44,545 bases of DNA, from assembly GCA_050309795.1 (NCBI GenBank), contig JBNRMW010000005.1, forward strand, positions 1-44,545, read 5' to 3'. Source of the DNA: JBNRMW01 sp050309795. GTDB taxonomy: Bacteria > Bacillota_I > Bacilli_A > Erysipelotrichales > Erysipelotrichaceae. Below the pieces are notes generated by a model that was not told the origin of the DNA, made no database searches, and worked only from the letters and a program-made list of their open reading frames with translations. Below, piece after piece: positions 24,635-32,012 of this stretch; the stretch's first letter is position 1, and each line of letters begins with the position of its first letter. A program made the position numbers and the translations under genes.

Positions 24635-24665
24635 AAAACCAGCATCCTATGAATTGCTGGTTTTT
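24635..24665. terminator. Bidirectional terminator between the DUF protein and dps
   Basis: AAAACCAGCA and TGCTGGTTTT form a perfect stem, with A- and T-runs on the two sides. Confidence 0.88.
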
Positions 24666-24672
24666 ATTAATA

Positions 24673-25107
24673 CTACTGATTTAAATAGAATTCTAACATC
24701 CAGGCATGTTTGCCATATGCGGTTTCTAAGCCAACTAAGATATCGGTCGTGACTTCGTCGCCTTCCACAATATCGTAACCTTCTTGTACTTTTTCAACAA
24801 GAAGCTTATAGTCAGCAAGCGCTGCTTCGACCATTTCGGTTGCGGTCATCTCTTTCGTATATGGGGCTTCTTTAATAAAGCTGTGTTCCACATATTCTCC
24901 TAAGGTTGATGCTGGCTTCATACCTAGCATTAACATTCTTTCAGCAACTTCATCGAAGTGTTCGGTGATTTCGTCATAGTATTCTTCAAATTTCTCATGT
25001 AAGACATAGAACGCTGGCCCTTTAACATACCAATGCCATTGGTGTAATTTTACATAAAAAACGCCTAAACTAGATACTAGTCCATTCAAATATTTTTCTT
25101 TACTCAT
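24673..25107 (-). CDS. dps: Dps-family ferritin-like DNA/iron-protection protein
   Basis: The 144-residue four-helix protein has the inter-subunit ferroxidase ligands of Dps: His25 (KLHQWHWYVKG), His37 (VLHEKFEEYY), Asp52 and Glu56 (HFDEVAERML). It oxidises ferrous iron with peroxide, stores it and protects DNA. The ribosome site AGGAGG precedes the ATG. A Fur/PerR-type palindrome lies 29 bases upstream, so induction by iron lack or peroxide is likely. The short N-terminus lacks the basic DNA-binding tail of E. coli Dps. Confidence 0.92.
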   Translation of the reverse strand: MSKEKYLNGLVSSLGVFYVKLHQWHWYVKGPAFYVLHEKFEEYYDEITEHFDEVAERMLMLGMKPASTLGEYVEHSFIKEAPYTKEMTATEMVEAALADYKLLVEKVQEGYDIVEGDEVTTDILVGLETAYGKHAWMLEFYLNQ

Positions 25108-25135
25108 TTCTTTTTCCTCCTGCTAATATCTTATA

Positions 25136-25150
25136 TGATATTGATTATCA
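25136..25150 (-). promoter_or_regulatory. Fur/PerR-type box of dps
   Basis: TGATAATCAATATCA on the reverse strand is a 7-1-7 palindrome differing in one position from the symmetric TGATAAT-N-ATTATCA consensus. It lies within the expected dps promoter region. Confidence 0.65.
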
Positions 25151-25174
25151 TTTCAAACATTGTGCCCTTTTTTA

Positions 25175-25203
25175 TTGAATATTTTATGACTTTCTAGTAT
25201 GAT
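25175..25203 (+). promoter_or_regulatory. Promoter of tRNA-Arg(CCG)
   Basis: TTGAAT (25175-25180), a 17-base spacer and TATGAT (25198-25203) lie 13 bases upstream of the tRNA. Confidence 0.7.
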
Positions 25204-25216
25204 ATCCATACGGTTT

Positions 25217-25292
25217 GCGCCTGTAGCTCAATGGATAGAGTGTTTGATTCCGATTCAAAAGGTTGCAGGTTCGATCCCTGCCAGGCGCGCCA
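25217..25292 (+). tRNA. tRNA-Arg (anticodon CCG)
   Basis: Complete cloverleaf: acceptor GCGCCTG/CAGGCGC, anticodon stem TTTGA/TCAAA around TTCCGAT (anticodon CCG), T-arm GCAGG-TTCGATC-CCTGC and encoded GCCA. Confidence 0.95.
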
Positions 25293-25314
25293 TTTTTTTA
25301 TAGGGAGAACGTCA

Positions 25315-25662
25315 ATGATTTACCACTGCATCAAAGCATCGACTTGGACTATTTATAAAACACAAGACTATTGGGGAGTGGACGAGATCGCTCTCGATGG
25401 TTTTATTCACTGCACTCAAAAAGCACACCTTCCCTATGTCTTTCCTTCTTTTGCGACAAGCGAAGAATCGCTTGTCATTTTAGTAATTGACGAAAATCAA
25501 TTAGAAGCCCCGGTGAAATACGAAGCACCAACACCAACAGCGCGTGCTTATCCGCATATTTATGGATTGGTGAATCAAAAGGCAGTTGTTGCTGTGTTGG
25601 ACTATCTTAAGGATAGCCAAGGTCAATGGTTGATGAATCCAGAAATTGAGAGCAATAGATAG
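25315..25662 (+). CDS. DUF952 family protein
   Basis: A longer open frame runs back through the tRNA and is not real; ATG 25315 follows AGGGAGAAC. The 115-residue product begins MIYHCIKASTWTIY and contains GFIHCTQKAHLPYVF and YPHIYGLVNQKAVVAVLD, the conserved pattern of DUF952 (small ADP-ribosyltransferase-like fold proteins, function unknown). It lies 22 bases after tRNA-Arg and may be co-transcribed with it. Confidence 0.8.
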   Translation: MIYHCIKASTWTIYKTQDYWGVDEIALDGFIHCTQKAHLPYVFPSFATSEESLVILVIDENQLEAPVKYEAPTPTARAYPHIYGLVNQKAVVAVLDYLKDSQGQWLMNPEIESNR

Positions 25663-25714
25663 GATAGACGACTTAAATTTGATACAATGAAGATACTAAA
25701 AAAGGAGGCCTATT

Positions 25715-26245
25715 ATGAGTTACAAAACCTTTCACGAGTATCGAAAAGAAGACAATGTCGAGGAAACCTTATGGACTGACCGTAAGCGCATCCTTGGTTT
25801 ACCGATTTCTTTTACCAAATACACTTTAACAGAGGAACGGTTAGTACGCCGGGTTGGTCTTTTAAACACCGAAACCGACGAGCTCTTACTCTATCGGATT
25901 ATGGATATAGAAATGCGCCAAAGTTTTGGTCAAAAACTCGTTGGCGTAGGAACGATTGTGATTCATGCTTCCGATCGAACCACGCCGATGATGGAATTAG
26001 AGAACATAAAAAAATCAACCGATTTAAAACGCTATCTCAGTCGTTTAGTCGAAACGGTTCGGGAAGAAAAACAAATTACGGGGAAAGAAATGTTTGGCGC
26101 TGCGGCCAGCTTTGCGAACCAACCCGTCGATCGCGATGGCGATGGCATCCCTGATTATTTACAGGTCGATGCAGATGGAGATGGAGTCCCTGATTATTTA
26201 CAAAATCCCCTCTATAAGGATTCGAGCGATTCGAGCGAAAATTAA
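25715..26245 (+). CDS. Bacterial PH-domain protein with two C-terminal calcium-type loops
   Basis: The 176-residue protein has no signal peptide. Residues about 15-115 form a bacterial pleckstrin-homology domain (LWTDRKRILGLPISFTKYTL, then RRVGLLNTETDELLLYRIMD and a closing helix). After a linker come two tandem 13-residue repeats, DRDGDGIPDYLQV (139-151) and DADGDGVPDYLQN (152-164), each with the DxDxDGxxD calcium-loop pattern of EF-hand or thrombospondin type 3 motifs. Such repeats are usually extracellular, so their presence on a cytosolic PH domain is unusual. Ribosome site AAAGGAGG precedes the ATG. Confidence 0.75.
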   Translation: MSYKTFHEYRKEDNVEETLWTDRKRILGLPISFTKYTLTEERLVRRVGLLNTETDELLLYRIMDIEMRQSFGQKLVGVGTIVIHASDRTTPMMELENIKKSTDLKRYLSRLVETVREEKQITGKEMFGAAASFANQPVDRDGDGIPDYLQVDADGDGVPDYLQNPLYKDSSDSSEN

Positions 26246-26248
26246 AAT

Positions 26249-26288
26249 AAAACATGTCGACCGGTTAACCAGTGGACATGTTTTTTTT
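26249..26288. terminator. Terminator between PH-domain gene and gltD-like gene
   Basis: AAAACATGTC and GACATGTTTT form a ten-base stem and are followed by Ts. Confidence 0.85.
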
Positions 26289-26293
26289 ATGAA

Positions 26294-27643
26294 TTAAACT
26301 TCTGCAAGCAAGACTCTTGAGATGGCGGCAGCTGCCTTTTTACCTGTCGCCACTGCACGGACCACGGTATTTGCTCCTAAGACGACATCGCCCCCCGCAT
26401 AAACTTTTTCCATTGAGGTTTGATGATTTTCGTCCACCCAGAGATGTCCCCGTTCGTTGATTTTTAATCCTAAGACATTGCTTCTGAATTTTTTGTTTGG
26501 CGTCGAACCGATTGCTTTGATGACACAATCGACGTCAACTTCGTATTCTGACCCACCAATTTCTTGAGTCTGCATGCGGCCATTTTCGTCGGGTTCAGTC
26601 GTTTCACGACGGATACAGATGACTTTTTCCACGACTTTGTTGCCTTTGATTTCGACTGGACTTGATAACAAGTCGAAGGTGATGCCTTCTTCTTGGGCTT
26701 CTTCAATTTCTTGTTTTGACGCGGGCATTTCATTAAGTGTTCGGCGATAATTGATAACAACTTCTGCTCCTAAACGACGAGCGACTCGGGCACAGTCCAT
26801 GGCGGTATTACCCCCACCAATGACGAGGACCTTTTTAAAGTGTTTGAGTTCTGCTAAACGATGTTCATTAACGCGTTTTAAATAATCGTAGGATGAGTAA
26901 ATGTGTTCTAAATCATCCCCTGGAATATTTAAAGGCTGAGCCCCTTCTTCCCCAAGACCTAAAAAGACGGCATCATATTTATCAGTTAATTCCGCTAAGG
27001 AGATGTCAATTCCTAGGGTTTTGTTGTATTTAAAACGAACGCCTAATTCATTCAGTTCTTCGAGTTTTTCATAGAGTAAGGTGACCGGTAACCGATAGCT
27101 AGGTACGCCATAAGCTAAAATACCCCCCGCATACGATTCTTTGGAATAGAGCGTGACATAAAAACCTTGTTTGGCTAAGTCTTGAGCACAAGCCATACCT
27201 GCTGGTCCTGAGCCAATAATAGCCACTCGTTTTCCATTTAGTGGAGGTTTCTTATGGAGCTTGAGCTGATGGTTGTCGCTGACATAGCGTTCTAAATAGT
27301 TGATACCAACGGCTTCGTGTTTAATAGCCCGAACACAGACTTCTTCGCATTGTTTGGCCACATCACAGACTCTGGAACAAAACGCCGAGAAATCGGATTT
27401 GGTGCGAATCAATTCGTTGGCGGTTTCCACATCACCGGTTTTTAAGGCTGAGATAAATTGAGGTATAGGTAAATGTAAGGGACAAGCTTTGACACAGGGC
27501 TCGTGTTTACAACTGAGACAGCGGTCGGCTTCTTCTAACATCATTTTATAGGTATATCCTTTATCAACTTCTTGGAAGTTGAGTTCTAAAGTATCTACTT
27601 TGTTTTTAATACTTTTGGTTTGTTCTGGACTAAGATTCATCAT
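26294..27643 (-). CDS. GltD-like NAD(P)-dependent FAD/Fe-S oxidoreductase
   Basis: The 449-residue protein has an N-terminal Fer4_20 domain with CLSCKHEPCVKACP (Cys42, 45, 50, 54) and CSRVCDVAKQCEEVC, an FAD motif AIIGSGPAGMACAQ (about 142-155), and an NADPH motif VIGGGNTAMDCARVARRLGA. It matches the glutamate synthase small subunit / NfnB / PreT group, which passes electrons from NADPH to a partner. No large glutamate synthase subunit or second Nfn subunit is near. It ends a reverse operon (cca, DUF1361, this gene), overlapping the DUF1361 gene by 14 bases. Of two adjacent ATGs, the second has the better distance from AAGGAGG. Confidence 0.85.
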   Translation of the reverse strand: MMNLSPEQTKSIKNKVDTLELNFQEVDKGYTYKMMLEEADRCLSCKHEPCVKACPLHLPIPQFISALKTGDVETANELIRTKSDFSAFCSRVCDVAKQCEEVCVRAIKHEAVGINYLERYVSDNHQLKLHKKPPLNGKRVAIIGSGPAGMACAQDLAKQGFYVTLYSKESYAGGILAYGVPSYRLPVTLLYEKLEELNELGVRFKYNKTLGIDISLAELTDKYDAVFLGLGEEGAQPLNIPGDDLEHIYSSYDYLKRVNEHRLAELKHFKKVLVIGGGNTAMDCARVARRLGAEVVINYRRTLNEMPASKQEIEEAQEEGITFDLLSSPVEIKGNKVVEKVICIRRETTEPDENGRMQTQEIGGSEYEVDVDCVIKAIGSTPNKKFRSNVLGLKINERGHLWVDENHQTSMEKVYAGGDVVLGANTVVRAVATGKKAAAAISRVLLAEV

Positions 27644-28289
27644 TGGCCTCCTTTATTTCGGTGCGATTATGCCACTGGAATAATTGAAATAAAAAATAAA
27701 TCATTCCGGAAAACAATAAAATAAATTTAAAAGAAAACAAGTCAGCACTCTTAAAAAGTGCTTCAAACACTAGGGATGGGTTCAACATATCCCAAGAATT
27801 CAACCGGATAAAACGACCTAAGAAAATACCCACCCCATTAGCTAAAGAAATCAAAACAAAAATCGCTTCGACCCAATAAACAGACAAGCGCTCACGCAAC
27901 CAACGATACACGTGCCTCATGGACAATAAACCCCAATATACGGATAAGTACACCCCTATAAAAAGATGCACCAAACGGAGCCAAGGCATGCCAATCATTT
28001 TGTAGGAAACCGTCGGAACGGTGGTATAAAACCAGGACGAATTAATGTGAATTAAGTCGGTAATCATATAAAAAGCATTGGGCAACATAAAAAACCAACC
28101 CACTAAAAACAGGCCGTTCAACCAAGTCTTCCCTTTAATCAGTTGAGCAAAGATCAAAGCAATCAAGGACAAGACCGAATTCCAGCTCAAAAATCCGTGT
28201 AGCAGGTTGTCGTACCCTAAATGGACGAGCACGTAGCCCGAGAGCGCATAGAAAAACCAGATTAGAACGGAGACAATGAGACGTTTCAT
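27630..28289 (-). CDS. DUF1361 membrane protein
   Basis: This 219-residue protein has six to seven predicted membrane helices and the DUF1361 landmarks FFMLPNAFYMITDLIHI and LGRFIRLNSWDML. The function of the family is unknown. Its start overlaps the stop of the cca-like gene by four bases (ATGA) and its end overlaps the GltD-like gene, so the three are translated from one message. Confidence 0.85.
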   Translation of the reverse strand: MKRLIVSVLIWFFYALSGYVLVHLGYDNLLHGFLSWNSVLSLIALIFAQLIKGKTWLNGLFLVGWFFMLPNAFYMITDLIHINSSWFYTTVPTVSYKMIGMPWLRLVHLFIGVYLSVYWGLLSMRHVYRWLRERLSVYWVEAIFVLISLANGVGIFLGRFIRLNSWDMLNPSLVFEALFKSADLFSFKFILLFSGMIYFLFQLFQWHNRTEIKEANDES

Positions 28290-28966
28290 GAAATAAGTTC
28301 ACCTTTAATCCAATAATATAATTGAGGATAGCTTTTCTCAAGTCGTTCTAAATCCATGCGGTCAATTTCGTAGTCGATTAAGCGGGGGCTTAAGTCTTTG
28401 ACTAATTCTTTGTAGTTTTCGATGGCTTTTAAGGTTGCTTCATCGATTTCAAAATCTAAAATGGATGCGAAACGTATACAGCGCAACACTCTTAAAACGT
28501 CTTGATTAAAAGAAGTTTCAGGATCAATGATGGTTCGTAACACCCCATGGTTTAAATCGTCTAAACCGCCACAATAGTCAATAATCCCTCGTTGAGGGTG
28601 GTAACCTAAACCATTGATGGTAAAATCTCGACGTAAAATATCTTCTTGAAACGAGTCCACAAACTCGACCTGACTTGGATAGCGGTGGCTACCTAGATAC
28701 GTGTCTTTTCTAAATTGGGTAATGCTGACCCAATGTTCGTCAATTAAAATTTTTACATTACCAAAATCCTTCCCCGAAAAATCTTTTTGATGAAGGGGGT
28801 AGAGGTGGGTTATATAGGCCAGTGGACAGTTGGTTGCTAAGTCCCAGTCGAGAACTTCTTTGTTCATTAGGGAGTCTCTAACGGCGCCACCAACGATGTA
28901 AATGTCGTAATCGAGTTCGCTAACTTGGTTGATTAAGGTTTCGATCACTTTGGGTATTTTAAGCAT
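28286..28966 (-). CDS. Short CCA-adding-enzyme-like nucleotidyltransferase
   Basis: The 226-residue protein has the head of class II tRNA nucleotidyltransferases: YIVGGAVRDSLMNK (24-37), the acidic pair in DWDLAT, RRDFTINGLGYHP, and neck-domain DPETSFNQDVLRVLRCIRFA. Bacterial CCA enzymes are usually about 390-450 residues with body and tail domains; these are missing here, the frame ending after about one neck helix set. All four intact tRNAs in this window encode CCA, so only a repair role may be required. It heads the operon with DUF1361 and the GltD-like gene. Confidence 0.8.
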   Translation of the reverse strand: MLKIPKVIETLINQVSELDYDIYIVGGAVRDSLMNKEVLDWDLATNCPLAYITHLYPLHQKDFSGKDFGNVKILIDEHWVSITQFRKDTYLGSHRYPSQVEFVDSFQEDILRRDFTINGLGYHPQRGIIDYCGGLDDLNHGVLRTIIDPETSFNQDVLRVLRCIRFASILDFEIDEATLKAIENYKELVKDLSPRLIDYEIDRMDLERLEKSYPQLYYWIKGELIS

Positions 28967-29010
28967 AGGCCTATTCTATCATTTGTACCCCCTATTGTTA
29001 ACCTTTTTCG

Positions 29011-29038
29011 AAAAGAAACCTGCTTGGAGGCAGGTTTC
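29011..29038 (-). terminator. Terminator of the osmolyte importer operon
   Basis: GAAACCTGC and GCAGGTTTC form a perfect nine-base stem, followed by Ts on the reverse strand, 15 bases after the last stop codon. Confidence 0.85.
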
Positions 29039-29052
29039 GGGTTTGGTAATTT

Positions 29053-29946
29053 TTAGTCGATGAGGCCTTCTTCAACAAGGAAGGCGCGAGCAACATCGCG
29101 GGGTTCCAGATGTTCGAGATCGACCTTTGCATTGAGTTCAGACATCTTTAAATCGTCAATACGGCCAGCTAAGCTGTCGAGTAAGTCGACGAGTTCTGGA
29201 TGGGCATCTAAGATTTCTCCTCGAGCCACAACCGCCGCATCATAGGGTGGGAAGAATTGTTTATCGTCTTCCAAAATGACGCGTTGGAAAGCGGCAATTT
29301 GTCCATCGGTCGCAAAGGCACTGATGACATCGACATCGCCTTGTTCCAAAACGGCGTGTAAGAGTGCTGGTTCCACGCCCCGTACATCTTTAAATTCAAA
29401 GCCGTAGTGGGCACTCAAACCTGGATATCCATCGGCCCGTTCGGTAAAGACATAGCTTCCCGCCACAGTTAGTTGATCGGCTACTGCGGCCATATCGGAA
29501 ACTGTTTTTAGATTGTATTGTTCGGCAGTTTCTTTGGTAACGACCATCGCATAGGTGTTGTTAAATCCGTACGGTTTTGACCAGCGAATGTCGAATTGTT
29601 TTTCGAATTCTTCGGTTACCATCTCGTAGACGGCTTCGGGGTCGGTTTGAGGTTCTTCACCTAAGTAGATGAGGCCGGTTCCAGTATATTCCAGATAGAG
29701 GTCGACTTCATCCGATTTGATGGCTTCGAATAAGACATTCGCCGCCAGGTTGCTTTTGAGTTCGGTTTTTAAATCGGTATTTTCTTCAATGAGAATACTT
29801 AGCATTTCCGACATAATAAATTGTTCGGTAAAGTTTTTACCGCCAACAATAATGGTTGTATCTTGGTCGGTACTCGTTGTACAGGCGCTTAAGACGAGCA
29901 TACTGACGAGTAAAATCATGAGTTTTTGTATCCATTTGTTTTTCAT
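29053..29946 (-). CDS. Glycine betaine/carnitine/choline-binding lipoprotein of an OpuC-type importer
   Basis: The 297-residue lipoprotein has a signal peptide with lipobox LVLSAC (Cys22). It is an OpuAC/ProX-type binding domain starting IIVGGKNFTEQFIMSEMLSI and containing LYLEYTGTGLIYLGEE and YPGLSAHYGFEF. It captures quaternary ammonium osmolytes outside the membrane. It is third of the operon ATPase-permease-binding protein, with 16 bases before it, and comes under the c-di-AMP riboswitch upstream of the ATPase gene. Confidence 0.9.
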   Translation of the reverse strand: MKNKWIQKLMILLVSMLVLSACTTSTDQDTTIIVGGKNFTEQFIMSEMLSILIEENTDLKTELKSNLAANVLFEAIKSDEVDLYLEYTGTGLIYLGEEPQTDPEAVYEMVTEEFEKQFDIRWSKPYGFNNTYAMVVTKETAEQYNLKTVSDMAAVADQLTVAGSYVFTERADGYPGLSAHYGFEFKDVRGVEPALLHAVLEQGDVDVISAFATDGQIAAFQRVILEDDKQFFPPYDAAVVARGEILDAHPELVDLLDSLAGRIDDLKMSELNAKVDLEHLEPRDVARAFLVEEGLID

Positions 29947-29962
29947 TTTCTTTCCTTCTTTC

Positions 29963-30604
29963 TTATTTTAGTCCTTTTGGGGTGAGTTTTTGTTCCACTA
30001 ACCCTAAGAGATAATCCGCTAAAATAGCGAGTAGAGCTGCAGGAATCGCTCCTGCCAAAATCATTTCATTACGGTAGAGCTGGATGCCGGTAAATATTAA
30101 TTCTCCAAGACCCCCTGCTCCAATATAGGCCGCAATCGTGGTCGATCCGATATTAATGACCGTCGCGACCCGAATCCCAGCCATAATGACGGGGAGAGAT
30201 TGAGGGAGTTCAACCATTCTTAAGATTTGCCAGCCGGTCATACCCATGCCTTTTCCTGCATCCACCATCGAGGGGGAGACTTCACGAATTCCCGTATATG
30301 TGTTTTTAATGATGGGTAATAGCGCATAGAGAAACAACACCAAGATGGCGGTTTTTTGACCAATCCCCAAAATCGGAATGAGAAGCCCAAAGAAGGCAAT
30401 ACTTGGAATGGTCTGAAACACATTCGCAATTGCTAAGATGGGGCTGGCTAAGAGCTTATGACGAGTAATAAAAATTCCTAAAGGTACGCCAATCAAAATG
30501 GCCACAAACACGGCGGTTCCCGTGATTTGAAGATGTTCTAAAATTAATCTAAAAATATGGTCGCTATTACGCGTAAAATAATTGATTAAAGACATATGAA
30601 CCAC
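29963..30604 (-). CDS. OpuC-type osmolyte importer permease
   Basis: This 213-residue protein has about six membrane helices and the ABC inner-membrane signature in VDAGKGMGMTGWQILRMVEL. The segment ITGTAVFVAILIGVPLGIF is typical of OpuCB/OpuCD and ProW-type permeases. It starts one base after the ATPase stop. Gram-positive OpuC systems usually have two different permeases; here only one is encoded, so it may act as a homodimer. Confidence 0.9.
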   Translation of the reverse strand: MVHMSLINYFTRNSDHIFRLILEHLQITGTAVFVAILIGVPLGIFITRHKLLASPILAIANVFQTIPSIAFFGLLIPILGIGQKTAILVLFLYALLPIIKNTYTGIREVSPSMVDAGKGMGMTGWQILRMVELPQSLPVIMAGIRVATVINIGSTTIAAYIGAGGLGELIFTGIQLYRNEMILAGAIPAALLAILADYLLGLVEQKLTPKGLK

Positions 30605-30605
30605 C

Positions 30606-31709
30606 TTAAGACCTTCCTAGGACATTAACCAAACTGGAACGGGTAATGAGTCCGGTGAGTTTGTTGGCTTCATCCACCACGGGGATATAGCCGACTTGTT
30701 GATTGGCCATCATCGATAAGACTTGACTGACGTTGACGTTTTCCGAAACGGAAACGACGTTTTTTCGATAAATTTCAGCGACTTGATGGGCTTGATTGTA
30801 ATGATCAAGGACATCGTTGGCGGTAATTAGGCCTTTGAAGTTGCCTTCTAAATCAATAACCATTAAGCTATCGACTTTGTTGCGGCGCATTTTTTCTAAG
30901 GCTTGGATGGTTGTCCGTTCGGGATGGATGGTTACGGGATTGGTGATCATAATATCTTTGACGAGAATAAATTCTGGTTGGCGTAAGAGTCGATCTTTTC
31001 CAATAAAGTTTTCCACGAAATCATTGACTGGATTTCTGAGAATATCTTCGGGGCTTCCAAACTGGACGATTTGGCCATCTTTCATGATGGCAATTTTATC
31101 GGCTAATTTTAAGGCCTCGTCCATGTCATGAGTGACAAAGATGATGGTTTTATGGAGTTGGTCCTGCATCTGGAGCATTTCGTCTTGTAAGGTTGAACGG
31201 GTGATTGGGTCTAGGGCACCGAAGGGTTCGTCCATTAAAATAATTTCGGGATCCGCGGCTAAGGCCCGAGCAACCCCGATGCGTTGTTGTTGTCCGCCAC
31301 TTAATTCGTTGGGATAACGATGCGCGAAGGCTTCCGGTGGCATACCAACAAAGGCGAGGAGTTGTTGGACACGTTTTTCTCTTTGTTCTTTTGGCCAATC
31401 TTTTAAATATGGGACAAGGCCAACGTTTTGAGCAATGCTCATGTGTGGAAAGAGTCCAATTTGTTGAATGACGTAGCCAATGTTTCGCCTAAGTTGGACG
31501 GGATTGCTGTCATTAATGTCTTTGTTTTCAATGAGGATTTGGCCCTCACTGGCGTCGATTAAGCGGTTAATCATGCGTAGGGTGGTGGTTTTTCCACAGC
31601 CACTTGGTCCAATGAGGACAATGATTTCACCTGTTTGAAAATCGACGGTTAAATCGTCGACGGCGACGACCTCTCCATACTTTTTGGTTACGTTGCGAAA
31701 ACTTATCAT
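30606..31709 (-). CDS. OpuC-type osmolyte importer ATPase with CBS domains
   Basis: The start at 31709 (MISFRNVTKKYGEV) follows AAAGGGGGAA; an extended frame upstream lies in the riboswitch leader. The 367-residue ATPase has Walker A GPSGCGKTT (34-42), LSGGQQQRIGVARAL, Walker B IILMDEPFGALDP and two C-terminal CBS motifs (about 255-365: IMITNPVTIHPERTTIQAL and GYIPVVDEANKLTGLITRSS). It powers uptake of compatible solutes. The CBS pair in this family can sense ionic strength or bind c-di-AMP. Expression is under a c-di-AMP riboswitch. Confidence 0.93.
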   Translation of the reverse strand: MISFRNVTKKYGEVVAVDDLTVDFQTGEIIVLIGPSGCGKTTTLRMINRLIDASEGQILIENKDINDSNPVQLRRNIGYVIQQIGLFPHMSIAQNVGLVPYLKDWPKEQREKRVQQLLAFVGMPPEAFAHRYPNELSGGQQQRIGVARALAADPEIILMDEPFGALDPITRSTLQDEMLQMQDQLHKTIIFVTHDMDEALKLADKIAIMKDGQIVQFGSPEDILRNPVNDFVENFIGKDRLLRQPEFILVKDIMITNPVTIHPERTTIQALEKMRRNKVDSLMVIDLEGNFKGLITANDVLDHYNQAHQVAEIYRKNVVSVSENVNVSQVLSMMANQQVGYIPVVDEANKLTGLITRSSLVNVLGRS

Positions 31710-31744
31710 GTAAATTCCCCCTTTACCCTTTTTGGGCTTTGATA

Positions 31745-31777
31745 ACAAAATAAAGCTATGGAGATTCATAGCTTTAT
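31745..31777 (-). terminator. Riboswitch expression-platform terminator
   Basis: ATAAAGCTATG and CATAGCTTTAT form a perfect 11-base stem with a six-base loop, followed by TTTTG on the reverse strand. It lies between the riboswitch and the ATPase start and would cut transcription when ligand is bound. Confidence 0.75.
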
Positions 31778-31802
31778 CAAAAGTGTTTATGTATTTACTA
31801 TT

Positions 31803-31930
31803 TGTCCCCTTCTTACGCTTACGAGGTTAGCTGTCGGGTTCGGGCTGAAGAGTAGCCCTACTTCATAAGAAGATTAACCCCAAATACTTGGTTCCCCCGC
31901 TCAATCATGGCGTGATTCAGCGTTGTCTGC
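31803..31930 (-). ncRNA. ydaO/yuaA c-di-AMP riboswitch
   Basis: Read on the reverse strand the leader contains the conserved ydaO-yuaA blocks in order: CGCTGAATC, GAGCGGGGGAACCAA, GGGGTTAATC, GTAGGGC...GCCCGAACCCGACAGC, TAACCTCGTAAGCGT and GAAGGGGA. This class binds cyclic di-AMP and turns expression off. It controls the osmolyte importer downstream, which fits the known role of c-di-AMP in limiting osmolyte uptake. Confidence 0.93.
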
Positions 31931-31949
31931 TTTATTTATTATGCTGTAT

Positions 31950-31978
31950 ATTATATCAGATGACTAAAAATGGGTCAA
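31950..31978 (-). promoter_or_regulatory. Promoter of the riboswitch-importer operon
   Basis: TTGACC (31973-31978), a 17-base spacer and TATAAT (31950-31955) on the reverse strand, about 20 bases upstream of the riboswitch. Confidence 0.8.
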
Positions 31979-31983
31979 TTCAA

Positions 31984-32009
31984 GAAAAAAGCTCCCCGAT
32001 GGGAGCCTT
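31984..32009 (-). terminator. Terminator of htrA
   Basis: GGCTCCC and GGGAGCT pair around a tetraloop, followed on the reverse strand by six Ts. The stem starts just after the htrA stop codon. Confidence 0.85.
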
Positions 32010-32012
32010 TTT

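Noticed and set aside
25231..25314. N-terminal extension of the DUF952 gene through tRNA-Arg
   Set aside because: The frame reads through a complete tRNA; the ATG at 25315 has its own ribosome site and matches the family start.
29060..31398. Many forward and alternate-frame ORFs opposite the importer operon
   Set aside because: They lie wholly inside well-supported importer genes, lack ribosome sites and show no recognisable domains.
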